A stretch of DNA of 64,000 bases from Xanthocytophaga agilis (GCF_030068605.1 NZ_JASJOU010000016.1:124001-188000), one strand, 5' to 3'; positions 37,152 to 46,694 are shown, counted from the first letter of the stretch. Numbers and translations are program-made. The notes: generated by a model not told the origin, from the sequence alone.

Positions 37152-37445
37152 ATGCTGGTTCGTATCGTACGTATGACATTCCAGATAGACAAGGTTGCAG
37201 ACTTCCATACTATTTTCCGGCAGTCGCAACCTATCATTCGCAGTTTTCCGGGATGTCTTCATGTAGAGTTATTGCAGGATGCCGACAACCCGGTTATTTA
37301 CAGTACGTTGAGTCACTGGGAAAATGCGGCAGCGCTGGAAGCATACCGGCAATCAGATTTTTTTAGAGATACATGGAGTAAAACTAAAATACTGTTTTCA
37401 GATAAGCCTATTGCATTTTCGTTATATCCGGTTACAATAAGCTGA
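37152..37445 (+). CDS. ABM-domain (antibiotic biosynthesis monooxygenase-like) protein
   Basis: From ATG 37152 the product is 97 aa. The dimeric alpha/beta barrel pattern is visible: MLVRIVRMTF, then FRQSQPIIRSFPGCLHVELLQD, and SHWENAAALEAYRQSDFFRDTW. Such small proteins act as monooxygenases, haem-degrading enzymes or simply stabilise quinone-like compounds. The longer reading from 37107 overlaps the dehydratase stop and adds non-family residues. It is likely co-transcribed with the dehydratase. Confidence 0.78.
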   Translation: MLVRIVRMTFQIDKVADFHTIFRQSQPIIRSFPGCLHVELLQDADNPVIYSTLSHWENAAALEAYRQSDFFRDTWSKTKILFSDKPIAFSLYPVTIS

Positions 37446-37478
37446 AATATATGTGGGCAGTAATTACTGCCCACTATT

Positions 37479-39728
37479 TTACTCTTCCTTAAAATCCAGC
37501 TTGTAGATATGGCCGTATTCATGAAAGATATCTTCTGGACGTATTTGCAGGTCTTTCACAATACCTTCACGGATGTCATACACCCAGCCATGTACCCGTA
37601 ACCGGGCATTGGAACTCCAGGCTTTTTGCACAACAGAGGTTTTATGGATATTATAGACCTGCTCCCGAATATTTAACTCTACCATTCGCTTAAACTTCTC
37701 ATCCTGTTCAGTGATGGCATCGAGTTCTGCTCTATGCAGCCGGTATACATCTTTGATATTTAGCAGCCACTTGTCTATTAATCCATGATACGTGTTTTCC
37801 AGTGCAGCTTTTACGCCACCACAGCCATAATGTCCACAGACAATAATATGTTCTACTTTCAGTACTTCCACTGCATACTGCAACACAGACATAAAATTTA
37901 AGTCTGTGTTTACTACCAGATTGGCAACATTTCGGTGAATAAACATTTCGCCAGGTTGTGTGCCTGTTATTTCATTGGGATGTACCCGGCTATCCGAACA
38001 ACTGATAAAGAAAAACCTAGGCTGCTGGCCTTTAGCCATATCTTCAAAAAAATCAGGGTCCATATTCAATTTTTCGGCAACCCATTTTTTATTATTCACC
38101 AATAACTGCTGATAGGTATTCTGAACATGGTTATGCTCATGATTGTGATTTTCAGGAAGCTTTATATTGTATGTTCTATTAACCTGATTAACAAAGCCTA
38201 GTGTGATATTTTTAGCTTTGGCAGTTTCCTGAAAATCTTTGATTACCTCCAATACATCATGATCAATAAAGGTAGACTTTGTCCCATCGATCTCAACAGT
38301 ACTGTTATCCGGCAGATTTTCCAGAATCTCGGCAATGCTGGCTTTATTCAAAAATGAAACATGCTCACTCAAATCAATATGTATATGTCTGTTTTTCTGA
38401 TTGATCTTTGTTGTCAGAAAATACGAAGTTTTCAGATTCTCTCTCAAAATAAAAAAGATACCTACAACCATACCAATACCAATTCCTATTAGCAGATCAG
38501 TAAAAATAACGGCTACCACTGTCACAATAAAGGGTAGGAATTGGGATAATCCCAGTTTATACATTTCCTGAAAGATTTCCCATTTAGCCAGCTTATATCC
38601 TACAAAAATGAGAATGACAGCCAATGAAGCTAATGGAATGTAGTTCATGAACCGGGCAAAAAATAAAACACTCATCAAAAGAAGTACCCCATGAATGATA
38701 GCTGACAACTTGGATTTGGCTCCTGATAAGATATTGGTGGAGCTACGAACAATAACTGATGTAACCGGAATCCCACCAATGAGTCCAGCCACTAAATTTC
38801 CTACTCCTTGCGCCTTTAACTCTCGATTGGCAGGGGTACGTCGTTTGAGAGGATCTAGCTTATCTGTTGCTTCTATATTTAGAAGAGTTTCCAGGCTGGC
38901 AACAATAGCAATTGTAATAGCAGTAATGTATACTTTAGGGTTACCTATTTGTGAAAAGTCTGGAAATACCACCAGATTAGGCACCTCCTGCAAGCCTTTG
39001 ATTACAGGTAAACTCACCATATGAATAGGCTGCAGAGATAAAACCGGAATATAAGTTGAGAAAACAATGTTAATCAATGTGCCAACAATCACAACAACCA
39101 GTGAAGCAGGGATAAACTGAAGATTACGCATTCGCTTTTCCAATGCATTCCAGGAAAGTAATGCAATAATAGAAGCAATGCTAATCAGTACGGCACCAAA
39201 CTGAGGATCACCGATGGCATTCGCAATTTCAGTCAATGTATTCTCGCCATCCAGCTGAAAAAACTCAAATTCACCTTCTGCATCTTTGTCATCACCTAAT
39301 GCATGTGGGATTTGTTTCAGTATCAGGATAATTCCGATTGCAGCAAGCATCCCTCTGATAACAGCACTGGGAAAAAATAAACTAATGACTCCTGCACGAA
39401 GAAAACCCAATATAATTTGTAGAATGCCTGCAATAACCACTGCTAGTAAAAATGTTTCAAAATGATTGTCTACTCTGTGTATACCACTTAATACAATAAC
39501 AGTAAGTCCAGCAGCAGGTCCACTAATGCTCAGGGAAGATCCACTCAGTGAACCAACCACGAGACCACCAATAATTCCGGAGAGGATACCCGAGAACAAG
39601 GGGGCTCCAGAAGCAAGCGCAATCCCTAAACACAATGGTAATGCAACTAAAAATACGACTAGCCCTGAACGGAAGTCGTCCCTGAAATGCGCGAACAAAT
39701 CAGGTGCACCTGCTTGGTTATTTTTCAT
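37479..39728 (-). CDS. SulP-type anion transporter fused to a beta-carbonic anhydrase
   Basis: The protein is 749 aa. Residues 1-420 form a SulP membrane domain (GLVVFLVALPLCLGIALASG, SSLSISGPAAGLTVIVLSG). A STAS-like domain follows at about 430-545, with HIHIDLSEHVSFLNKASI and STFIDHDVLEVI. The last 200 residues are a beta-class carbonic anhydrase with zinc ligands in CSDSR (577) and HYGCGG (633). It probably imports bicarbonate and interconverts it with CO2 at the membrane. SulP-carbonic anhydrase fusions are known in bacteria. Confidence 0.92.
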   Translation of the reverse strand: MKNNQAGAPDLFAHFRDDFRSGLVVFLVALPLCLGIALASGAPLFSGILSGIIGGLVVGSLSGSSLSISGPAAGLTVIVLSGIHRVDNHFETFLLAVVIAGILQIILGFLRAGVISLFFPSAVIRGMLAAIGIILILKQIPHALGDDKDAEGEFEFFQLDGENTLTEIANAIGDPQFGAVLISIASIIALLSWNALEKRMRNLQFIPASLVVVIVGTLINIVFSTYIPVLSLQPIHMVSLPVIKGLQEVPNLVVFPDFSQIGNPKVYITAITIAIVASLETLLNIEATDKLDPLKRRTPANRELKAQGVGNLVAGLIGGIPVTSVIVRSSTNILSGAKSKLSAIIHGVLLLMSVLFFARFMNYIPLASLAVILIFVGYKLAKWEIFQEMYKLGLSQFLPFIVTVVAVIFTDLLIGIGIGMVVGIFFILRENLKTSYFLTTKINQKNRHIHIDLSEHVSFLNKASIAEILENLPDNSTVEIDGTKSTFIDHDVLEVIKDFQETAKAKNITLGFVNQVNRTYNIKLPENHNHEHNHVQNTYQQLLVNNKKWVAEKLNMDPDFFEDMAKGQQPRFFFISCSDSRVHPNEITGTQPGEMFIHRNVANLVVNTDLNFMSVLQYAVEVLKVEHIIVCGHYGCGGVKAALENTYHGLIDKWLLNIKDVYRLHRAELDAITEQDEKFKRMVELNIREQVYNIHKTSVVQKAWSSNARLRVHGWVYDIREGIVKDLQIRPEDIFHEYGHIYKLDFKEE

Positions 39729-39881
39729 TTGACCGGGGATAAGTAGTTAGTCAAATTTACAAGAAAAAATAGGCTAAAACCAAGCTTAGTGATGAAAGGA
39801 TTTCTAGTCTTTCAAAAGAAGGAAGAAAGGTGTGTTAACACAGAAAATGAACAACTTATATTTCATTTAACACCATTCAGT

Positions 39882-40679
39882 CTATCTAAACATTTGCTGA
39901 ATATCAGACTGTATGTCGAACAAATCACTCATAGTATATAATCCAACAGATGCTGTTAAATGTTCGTTTGCAGGCGTACTTTCGATACATGCACCAATCA
40001 ACTGAATCTGATTGGCCAGATCTGGCATATACTTCATTCCATAGATAGCAAAACGGGCAATTCTCTCTTTATCATCATTGTATCTCTGCCCTTTGGCCTT
40101 CCGATTGTCCAGATCTTGAATTATGGGAACACAATCAAACTCTCCTTCATAAAATTCAATGATTGGAGCTTCGTTAGGTCCTGTTAGCTTATGTATATAT
40201 GCTGCGTAAAACTTTCCGTCCAATTGTATAGATACTACATCTTTGGGTCTGTAAAAGGTGATACTCTCAGGCATCGCAGGTTTACGTTTTAACGCAACAG
40301 GGGCAGCACTTATCACCTTTTTAATCTCTTCTGACTTTCTGAAAAAGCCATCACTCAATACAACCTCCTGATTGAGCAGATCAATTGCTTGAATAGCATT
40401 TTGGGTCAGTACTGGATCTGCAAAACCATACTTATGGAGTGTAACGGCTAAAGCAAGAACAGCCTTCTGCTTATAATGTTCTGATACTTCTTTGCTATCA
40501 GCATGCAGTATACAATTCCAACGCAATAAAAGCTTTGGGAGAATATAGGTAAGATGACTTTGTTGGTTTCCCTGTTTATCATAAGCCATGGCATACCAAG
40601 TTAGCCTTGAAATGTCATCGTCAATAGATTGTACCAGATATTTAGCTGCTAGTTTGTCTAGGATTTGCTGATGTGTCAT
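39882..40679 (-). CDS. hypothetical protein
   Basis: The protein is 265 aa, soluble, without signal peptide. An N-terminal helical part (residues 1-125, with LTYILPKLLLRWNCILHAD) is followed by a beta-rich part starting near SITFYRPKDVVSIQLDGKFY and ending with LTASVGLYTMSDLFDIQSD. The second half resembles no family I can name. It stands alone; its upstream region holds unusual repeated segments. Confidence 0.55.
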   Translation of the reverse strand: MTHQQILDKLAAKYLVQSIDDDISRLTWYAMAYDKQGNQQSHLTYILPKLLLRWNCILHADSKEVSEHYKQKAVLALAVTLHKYGFADPVLTQNAIQAIDLLNQEVVLSDGFFRKSEEIKKVISAAPVALKRKPAMPESITFYRPKDVVSIQLDGKFYAAYIHKLTGPNEAPIIEFYEGEFDCVPIIQDLDNRKAKGQRYNDDKERIARFAIYGMKYMPDLANQIQLIGACIESTPANEHLTASVGLYTMSDLFDIQSDIQQMFR

Positions 40680-41102
40680 ACTAATTTTATTTACTTTCCT
40701 TCAAGTCCAAAGAAGAGTGGTTCTTTTAAATTAAATATGGGGATGGCAAAAGTATCAATTCTTTTGACAGCACAACTTTCTATTGATGCAAAACAGCTGA
40801 CAATAATCAGCAATCTGATATGTTAAAAAGATGATCAGAATTCCGATAGTTTGAAAAAACAACAGAAACTCCAGTGAAACAAAAGTTTGAACTAAATTCC
40901 AGTCACCTGTGAAAGTGAACAGAGTTTAGGTCAATGAAGAAAGTGACCATTATTCGAATAGTTGCATGAAAATGATCGGTATTCTAGTCAAACGCAAAAA
41001 TGATTTGAATAATGGTCAAAAACACCTTTGATTAACAACCTATATCCTATTGCTAAGTAGCTCCCTCTGAACAGAATTCCGATCATATTGTAAAGTCCTC
41101 TG
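40680..41102. repeat. spacer with short direct and inverted repeats
   Basis: This 423-base gap has no convincing ORF. CAGAATTCCGAT occurs at 40836-40847 and 41072-41083. A degenerate inverted copy (ATGATCGGTATTCTA) lies at 40972-40986. GACCATTATTCGAAT (about 40945) faces ATTTGAATAATGGTC (about 41003), one mismatch apart. It may be the remnant of a small mobile element or of a duplicated regulatory region. Confidence 0.4.
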
Positions 41103-41141
41103 AATAAAAAAATATCCATGCTGTTCAGAACAGCATGGATA
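41103..41141 (-). terminator. terminator of the hisG-hisD unit
   Basis: TATCCATGCTGTTC / GAACAGCATGGATA is a near-perfect dyad. On the minus strand it is followed by TTTTTTT. It lies 32 nt after the hisD stop. Confidence 0.85.
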
Positions 41142-41172
41142 CAAACTAAGTATGAATATGCTAACTTTTTTA

Positions 41173-42456
41173 TCAGGACAAGGATGCCAGACGAATGCTT
41201 ACTGCATTTTTATGGGCCATCAATTCTTCTGCTTCTGCCATCTGCTCTACAATAGGTCCTACCTGCTGAATACCACTGGCTGTAATCTGCTGAAAAGTAA
41301 TCTTTTTCACAAAGCTATCTACCGACACGCCACTGTATGCACGGGCATATCCATTGGTAGGTAGTGTATGGTTGGTACCAGATGCATAATCTCCTGCTGC
41401 TTCCGGCGTATAATGTCCCATAAATACAGAACCAGCATTAGTAACCAGAGGTGCAAGGTTTTCAGCTCGGTCTGTTGCCAGAATCAGGTGTTCAGCAGCA
41501 TACTGATTGAGTAACTCAATCGCTTCAGCTTCATCCTTTACCAGAATAGCTTTGCTGTGTTGCAATGTTTGTGCTGCCATTGCCATTCGGGGAAGTTGTT
41601 TCACTTGCTCTTCTACTTGCTTCTGAGCCTCCTGAAGTAACTTTTCACTCACAGAAACCAGAAATACGTGGCTGTCTACTCCATGTTCGGCCTGAGACAA
41701 CAGGTCAGCAGCTACAAAGGCAGGATTAGCCGTATCATCTGCATATACAGCCACCTCAGATGGCCCCGCAGGCATATCAATAGAGATACCTTCCTGAGAA
41801 ACGATCTGTTTGGCAGCAGTAACATACTGATTTCCCGGACCGAATATCTTGTATACTTTTGGTACTGACTGTGTACCATAGGCCATAGCACCAATAGCCT
41901 GTGCCCCTCCTACCTTAAAAATTTTATGGATACCAACCAGATGGGCAGTATACAAAATGGCAGGATGCACTTTTCCTTCTTTATTAGCAGGGGTGCAAAG
42001 TACTACCTCTTTGCATCCAGCTATCTGAGCAGGAACACCCAACATCAACACAGTTGAAAACAAAGGTGCTGTACCTCCAGGTATATAGAGACCCACCTTA
42101 TCAATTGCTACACTTTTACGCCAGCAAGTTACTCCTGGCATAGTTTCGATAGGCTCGGGTTGTTGCAGTTGTGCCTGATGGAAAGTAGTAATATTGTTTC
42201 GGGCAGCCTGGATAGCGGATTTTAATTCCTCTGATAATAATTGTTCTGCTTCCTGTATCTCCACCTCAGAAACCTGTAATTGTGAAAGGCTTACCTTGTC
42301 AAACTGTTCTGTAAAACGAATTAGAGCAACATCTCCTTCCTGACGAACCTGATCAAGAATTGGAATAACCCTCTGCCGGATATCTGCTGAACTGGCAACC
42401 GGACGAATAATCAATTCAGGCCAGACAGAGACAGAAGGATAAGATATAAACTGCAT
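41173..42456 (-). CDS. hisD: histidinol dehydrogenase
   Basis: The protein is 427 aa, the normal length. Key segments: KIFGPGNQYVTAAKQ, DMPAGPSEVAVYAD (catalytic region), LLSQAEHGVDSHVFL with zinc-binding residues, and YTPEAAGDYASGTNHTLPT with the catalytic glutamate and histidine region. It performs the last two oxidations of histidine synthesis, using NAD. It is third in the order hisG, unknown gene, hisD on the minus strand. Confidence 0.95.
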   Translation of the reverse strand: MQFISYPSVSVWPELIIRPVASSADIRQRVIPILDQVRQEGDVALIRFTEQFDKVSLSQLQVSEVEIQEAEQLLSEELKSAIQAARNNITTFHQAQLQQPEPIETMPGVTCWRKSVAIDKVGLYIPGGTAPLFSTVLMLGVPAQIAGCKEVVLCTPANKEGKVHPAILYTAHLVGIHKIFKVGGAQAIGAMAYGTQSVPKVYKIFGPGNQYVTAAKQIVSQEGISIDMPAGPSEVAVYADDTANPAFVAADLLSQAEHGVDSHVFLVSVSEKLLQEAQKQVEEQVKQLPRMAMAAQTLQHSKAILVKDEAEAIELLNQYAAEHLILATDRAENLAPLVTNAGSVFMGHYTPEAAGDYASGTNHTLPTNGYARAYSGVSVDSFVKKITFQQITASGIQQVGPIVEQMAEAEELMAHKNAVSIRLASLS

Positions 42457-42502
42457 AACGTAAATCGGTATAAATGTATTGAATATCCCTATCTGAAAAC
42501 AC

Positions 42503-43063
42503 TTATGGGTTCCAGGACTTGGGAAGAGGAGTAGCCTCTAAATAATATCGGCAGGGCTGATACTTGTGAATAAAGGTGAGCATGTCATTGACACGTTCTT
42601 CTATCTCTACATAATAGTCGGAATGAAGCTTCTCTGCTTTATTTACAATCACTCTGGCTCTTTTTACTACATATTCTGCAAAGTTATCAGCACGTTTTGA
42701 CTTCTTTTCCAGCATGTCTTTTTGCCGGGTAAACGGCTCATTGATTAATGCTAGTAACAGAACAACTTCACCAAACTTATCTTTTGTCACCTTTTCATGT
42801 CGGGTGATCTGACCACTTTTTTCGCGCATAGCCATCATCAGCCAACCAGGTGTGTCATAGTGTTCATACGAAGCCATTTCTATGATTTGCTGAAGCAATT
42901 CATTCCGTCTGTCCAAGGTATCATTGTCATCCCCCAGCAACTGATGTTCCAGTTTTTCAGTAAGTAAGGTATCTTTGGAAATAAGCCGGATCAGCAACTT
43001 GTCTTTCTCTTTCTGAGGCATTTCCAGAATTGCCTTCTCTACATGTTTAGCAATCTTTGGCAT
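42503..43063 (-). CDS. hypothetical helical protein between hisG and hisD
   Basis: From ATG 43063 the product is 186 aa (the ORF begins 8 codons earlier). It is almost entirely helical and charged (KHVEKAILEMPQKEKDKLLI, HEKVTKDKFGEVVLLLALIN, KRARVIVNKAEKLHSDYYVE) and has no membrane segments. It resembles small helical proteins of unknown role in Bacteroidota (DUF6155-like, a tentative call). It lies 47 nt before hisD and 64 nt after hisG, on the same strand, so it is probably in their transcript. Confidence 0.6.
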   Translation of the reverse strand: MPKIAKHVEKAILEMPQKEKDKLLIRLISKDTLLTEKLEHQLLGDDNDTLDRRNELLQQIIEMASYEHYDTPGWLMMAMREKSGQITRHEKVTKDKFGEVVLLLALINEPFTRQKDMLEKKSKRADNFAEYVVKRARVIVNKAEKLHSDYYVEIEERVNDMLTFIHKYQPCRYYLEATPLPKSWNP

Positions 43064-43127
43064 AGTTTGTAAATGGTAATGAAACAAAATATACTAAATG
43101 CATGCCATTGGGGGCAGAAGTTCCTTC

Positions 43128-43988
43128 TTACATAATCATTTTCTCAATCGGAACTACCAGAATACCCTGTGCACCTGCCGCTCTCAGATTATCAATGATG
43201 TCCCAAAAAGCATTTTCATTGATTACAGAATGAATAGAAACCCAGCCTTCTTCTGCCAAGGGCACAATCGTAGGACTTTTCATTCCTGGTAAGATAGATG
43301 TAATCTGTGCAACTGCGTCCTTAGGTGCATTGAGCAAAATGTATTTGTTATTTTTGGCAGCCTGTACCGATTTGATACGGAATATCAGTTTGTCCAGAAT
43401 TTGTTGCCGGGCAGGGCTCAGATTAGGATGTGCAATCAATACAGCCTCAGAGCGAAATATTACTTCCACTTCTTTCAAACCATTGCTCATCAGAGTACTA
43501 CCTGAACTCACAATATCACAGATAGCATCCGTCAGTCCGATGCTGGGAGCAATCTCTACCGAACCACTAATTTCATGGATATCTGCTTCAATTTTATGTT
43601 CCTGCAAAAAGTTCGACAGGATTCGAGGATAGGATGTAGCAATTCGTTTTTGATGCAGATCAGTAAGCTGCCGATAATCATCTCCACGTGGTACAGCTAA
43701 AGACAAACGGCATTTGCTGAAACCTAAGCGATGGACAAGATCTACCTTTTGATGAGTTTCAATCAGAACATTTTCTCCCACAATACCAATATCCGCCACA
43801 CCATCCGCTACATAACCAGGGATATCATCATCTCGAAGGGAAAGAAACTCGGCAGGAAAGTTAGCAGCTTCCGATTTTAGCTTGCCAGTTCCGTTGTTAA
43901 ATTGAATGCCACACTCCCGAATCAGATTGAGAGAGTCTTCACTAAGCCGTCCTGACTTCTGGATGGCAATACGGATCATTTCAGACAT
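43128..43988 (-). CDS. hisG: ATP phosphoribosyltransferase, long form
   Basis: The protein is 286 aa, the long form with a C-terminal regulatory domain. The catalytic domain has MIRIAIQKSGRLSEDSLNLI, DDIPGYVADGVADIGIVGEN and the PRPP loop EIAPSIGLTDAICDIVSSGSTL. The C-terminal ACT-like domain ends MKSPTIVPLAEEGWVSIHSV. It catalyses the first step of histidine synthesis and is normally feedback-inhibited by histidine. First gene of the hisG-x-hisD unit. Confidence 0.95.
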   Translation of the reverse strand: MSEMIRIAIQKSGRLSEDSLNLIRECGIQFNNGTGKLKSEAANFPAEFLSLRDDDIPGYVADGVADIGIVGENVLIETHQKVDLVHRLGFSKCRLSLAVPRGDDYRQLTDLHQKRIATSYPRILSNFLQEHKIEADIHEISGSVEIAPSIGLTDAICDIVSSGSTLMSNGLKEVEVIFRSEAVLIAHPNLSPARQQILDKLIFRIKSVQAAKNNKYILLNAPKDAVAQITSILPGMKSPTIVPLAEEGWVSIHSVINENAFWDIIDNLRAAGAQGILVVPIEKMIM

Positions 43989-44219
43989 ATTCAGATAAAG
44001 AGTTAGCAGTAAGCAGTTTGTCAGTAGGTGTTAAGTTGTTGCGAGAGATTTCTTCCCAAGCCTGCTTACTGGCCAGTACCTACTGTTTTGAGCCCGCAAA
44101 GGTAAACAAAGAAATGGTTGTGTGTAAATTCTGATAAAATAATATCTTTGTTAGGTCGTCATTCCTCAGCAAACGTTTAAAGTAATTACCCATAGACGAT
44201 AAAACTGAATTATAGTATC

Positions 44220-44705
44220 ATGCCAGCTAAACAACCCAAGTTTTATTCTCCTGCTGATGCCTATGTAAAAGCTACAGCCTTTTGTGCCTACCAAGAACGC
44301 ACTCAACAGGAAGTAAGAGAGAAATTATATACCTATGGATTAGAAGAAGACGAAGTAGAGGAAATCATTGTCAGACTCATTCAGGAAAACTTTGTAAATG
44401 AGGAACGGTTTGCCAAGACCTTCGCAGGTGGAAAGTTTCGTTTGAAGAAATGGGGACGCATTAAAATACGTCTGGAACTTAAAGCACGCGGTTTATCGGC
44501 TTATTGTATTCAGAAAGGAATGGATGAGATAGACCCGGAAATTTATTGGGACACCCTACTGGAACTTGCTGATAAGAAAAATGCATCAGAAAAAGAGCCC
44601 AATCCTCTTGTTCGCAAACAGAAAGTAGCCCGATTTCTTTTGGGTAAGGGATACGAGCAAGATCTGGTATGGGAAGCTGTGAATTCTGTAAATGAAGAAG
44701 AGTGA
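44220..44705 (+). CDS. recX: RecX-family regulator of RecA
   Basis: The protein is 161 aa. RecX is built of helical three-helix repeats; AYVKATAFCAYQERTQQEVREKLYTYG, then DEVEEIIVRLIQENFVNEERFAKTFAGGKFRLKKWGR match the first two. It binds the groove of the RecA filament. Transcribed divergently from hisG. Confidence 0.85.
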   Translation: MPAKQPKFYSPADAYVKATAFCAYQERTQQEVREKLYTYGLEEDEVEEIIVRLIQENFVNEERFAKTFAGGKFRLKKWGRIKIRLELKARGLSAYCIQKGMDEIDPEIYWDTLLELADKKNASEKEPNPLVRKQKVARFLLGKGYEQDLVWEAVNSVNEEE

Positions 44706-44975
44706 TTACCCTCTTTATTTTTTGTCCTATGAAAGACATACGCCCTTTTGGAAAAATCACACTCTCCTCTGTCCTTCTGAAAGAATCTTGTGACAAATAG
44801 AGCATTGCTTAGTTTTTGAGCGAAAGAATATTCTCCAATCGGAAAAGCCGCCGGTCTTGCCACGAGATCCTTCCAGGAGGACAAAAAAGGTATAGTGATT
44901 CTTTCGAGAAGATAGCGAGGAATGGTTTCTTTTAGAGGTTAGGTTTATCAAACACCTTATCTTGACTACATTATT

Positions 44976-45623
44976 CTAACGTCCCAACTCATCAAATCTA
45001 CCTTTTAACCGATAGCGGATAAATACCTTTTTACCAGATGATTTTTCCAGAAGGGGTTGAAGTATCCGGGATGCATTGGTACGAGTTTGTTCCAATATTC
45101 CCATATCCAAAGCAGATTGTTTAATCTGAACTTCAGCCTTCTTGTAGGCTTCATTGATCATAACCGCTTGTTCGTCTACATTCTTTACATCATATACCTT
45201 AGACTGGTCATGATTGATACGATAGTAACATAACTCTGGCTCTGGCAGAAAAGCAATTAATGTATCTCCTTCTGTCACCAGATCGGAGTCCTTGATCTTT
45301 GTCAGATCAATACAGCCAACAGCTTCACCTTTCACAATTAATACAACTTTAGCATTTTCGAGAGGTATGGTTAGGGGTATCCATTCTTTGATAGCCTTGT
45401 TTTCTATTAACTCACGTTTCTTCTCATATTCCAGAATATCTTTGAAGTTGTAACGTACCAGTTCCAGTTTACCAATCCGATTGATTTCTTGCAAGACAGT
45501 AGTATGTGAAATCTGGGTTTCGGCAGGTGGCAATTCCGGATGATAGAAAAATTTGATGTAAATAGCGATACTGCCTGCAATAATCAGTATCAGAACAAGT
45601 AGACGGGAAAGAATGCGGATCAT
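44976..45623 (-). CDS. DUF4230-family membrane-anchored protein
   Basis: The protein is 215 aa with one N-terminal membrane segment (LSRLLVLILIIAGSIAIYI, residues 5-23). The rest matches DUF4230: TTVLQEINRIGKLELVRYNF, ENAKVVLIVKGEAVGCIDL, and the helical end with NEAYKKAEVQIKQSALDMG. These proteins face the outside of the inner membrane; their function is unknown. Confidence 0.85.
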   Translation of the reverse strand: MIRILSRLLVLILIIAGSIAIYIKFFYHPELPPAETQISHTTVLQEINRIGKLELVRYNFKDILEYEKKRELIENKAIKEWIPLTIPLENAKVVLIVKGEAVGCIDLTKIKDSDLVTEGDTLIAFLPEPELCYYRINHDQSKVYDVKNVDEQAVMINEAYKKAEVQIKQSALDMGILEQTRTNASRILQPLLEKSSGKKVFIRYRLKGRFDELGR

Positions 45624-45665
45624 GCTTATGAAATGATCAAATACAATACCAAATGTATAGAATTA

Positions 45666-45703
45666 TAATAAAAAACCCGCAAGGATGGTGGTAATCCTGC
45701 GGG
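45666..45703 (-). terminator. terminator of the STAS-like gene
   Basis: CCCGCaAGGAT pairs with ATCCTGCGGG, and on the minus strand T-run follows. A second GC-rich hairpin (GTGGCGGC / GCCGCTAC, about 45708-45735) lies next to it, closer to the gene. Confidence 0.75.
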
Positions 45704-45759
45704 CGCGTAGCGGCGTATTGGAGTGGGGCCGCCACTTTACGTATCTATATGTTATAATT

Positions 45760-46194
45760 TTACTCCTGGATATACAGCCATTTGACTGCATTTACCAGCG
45801 AAGTGAATAATTCGATTTGTACAGTGGGCGGTATAACAAGAGAGGTATTGGCATTAAATAAACGCCATTCCTGCTCTGGAGGAGTCAGCTGAGCAATATA
45901 ACGGAGCCCTTGTTCATTGGCAACAGGTAACCATTCATTCACCAACCAGCGATTAATCTCTGGCAATAGTGGACTATATTTAATAGCATAGCTATCAATA
46001 ATCAGACGTGAACAGTGATTTTGCTCAATAAATTCCAGGCACTCTCCAAATCCTTTGCGAGCTTCAATAAAGGTTAATTGATTTGCACAGCTTACAAATA
46101 ACCATTGATTGACCTTGTCATAATAGACGACAATATTATCAGTATCAAACTTTAGTTTCATATTTCCGTAACTGGTAGCTTTAGAGGTTTTCAT
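45760..46194 (-). CDS. small STAS/SpoIIAA-like hypothetical protein
   Basis: The protein is 144 aa. Alternating strands and helices (NIVVYYDKVNQWLFVSCANQ, EARKGFGECLEFIEQNHCSR, RLIIDSYAIKYS) suggest the SpoIIAA/STAS-like fold seen in small proteins of the Cytophagales. I see no phosphorylatable serine motif that would make it an anti-sigma antagonist. Function unknown. Confidence 0.6.
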   Translation of the reverse strand: MKTSKATSYGNMKLKFDTDNIVVYYDKVNQWLFVSCANQLTFIEARKGFGECLEFIEQNHCSRLIIDSYAIKYSPLLPEINRWLVNEWLPVANEQGLRYIAQLTPPEQEWRLFNANTSLVIPPTVQIELFTSLVNAVKWLYIQE

Positions 46195-46505
46195 AGTTAC
46201 TCATTAATACTATATTCCTACCATTATTTACTAACAATTAGATTAACGCTGGCTTTCCTTAGATAAACGCAAATTCTGCAGGCATTAACCTATATGCGAT
46301 ATCTTTTTTACAGACACTAGTATAATACAAATAGCATACCAGCCTTATACTCTTTCAGGTTGGTATGCTATGAAATATTTATTACAAAATACCTGTTTAA
46401 AATAGTTTACCTTTTCGAATAACCCTCACTAATAGTATATGAATATCAGAACACATTGTGGATGAAGTCATTAGCGCTACCAATATCTTTCAACATGCTA
46501 CAGTT
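46195..46505. other. spacer with a 14-bp inverted repeat
   Basis: This 311-base gap lies between divergent small genes. ATAGCATACCAGCC (46331-46344) pairs with GGTTGGTATGCTAT (to 46371) with one G-T pair and a 13-nt loop. It has no T-run and may be a protein-binding dyad or an RNA structure. Nothing else is visible. Confidence 0.45.
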
Positions 46506-46598
46506 ATGGAACAATTTACTCTTTTATTTATTGCTATTGTTTTTTTAGGAATGGGGCTTGCGGCAAACCTCACAGAGAAAAAGCATAGCTCACATTAA
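46506..46598 (+). CDS. 30-residue single-pass membrane peptide
   Basis: ATG 46506 to TAA 46596-46598 encodes 30 aa: MEQFTLLFIAIVFLGMGLAA as one hydrophobic segment, then a short charged tail NLTEKKHSSH. The ORF is followed 28 nt later by a strong terminator (46627), which supports a real transcript. It is too short for family assignment; CcoQ-like or other small membrane subunits have this layout. Confidence 0.42.
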   Translation: MEQFTLLFIAIVFLGMGLAANLTEKKHSSH

Positions 46599-46626
46599 TT
46601 GGTTTTACGACTAGGTTTAAAATGCC

Positions 46627-46659
46627 AAAAGGCTCTCTTACTTATAAGAGAGCCTTTTT
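46627..46659. terminator. terminator between convergent genes
   Basis: AAAAGGCTCTCTTA / TAAGAGAGCCTTTTT hairpin with T-runs on both strands, between the small membrane peptide and the convergent MtfA-like gene. Confidence 0.87.
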
Positions 46660-46694
46660 ATTGATAGAAGAACAGACCTCAAAATAGGTAATTG

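Noticed and set aside
44479-44951. Three overlapping minus-strand ORFs over and after recX
   Set aside because: Overlapping each other in different frames, basic and serine-rich, without motifs; recX accounts for the first part and nothing supports the rest.
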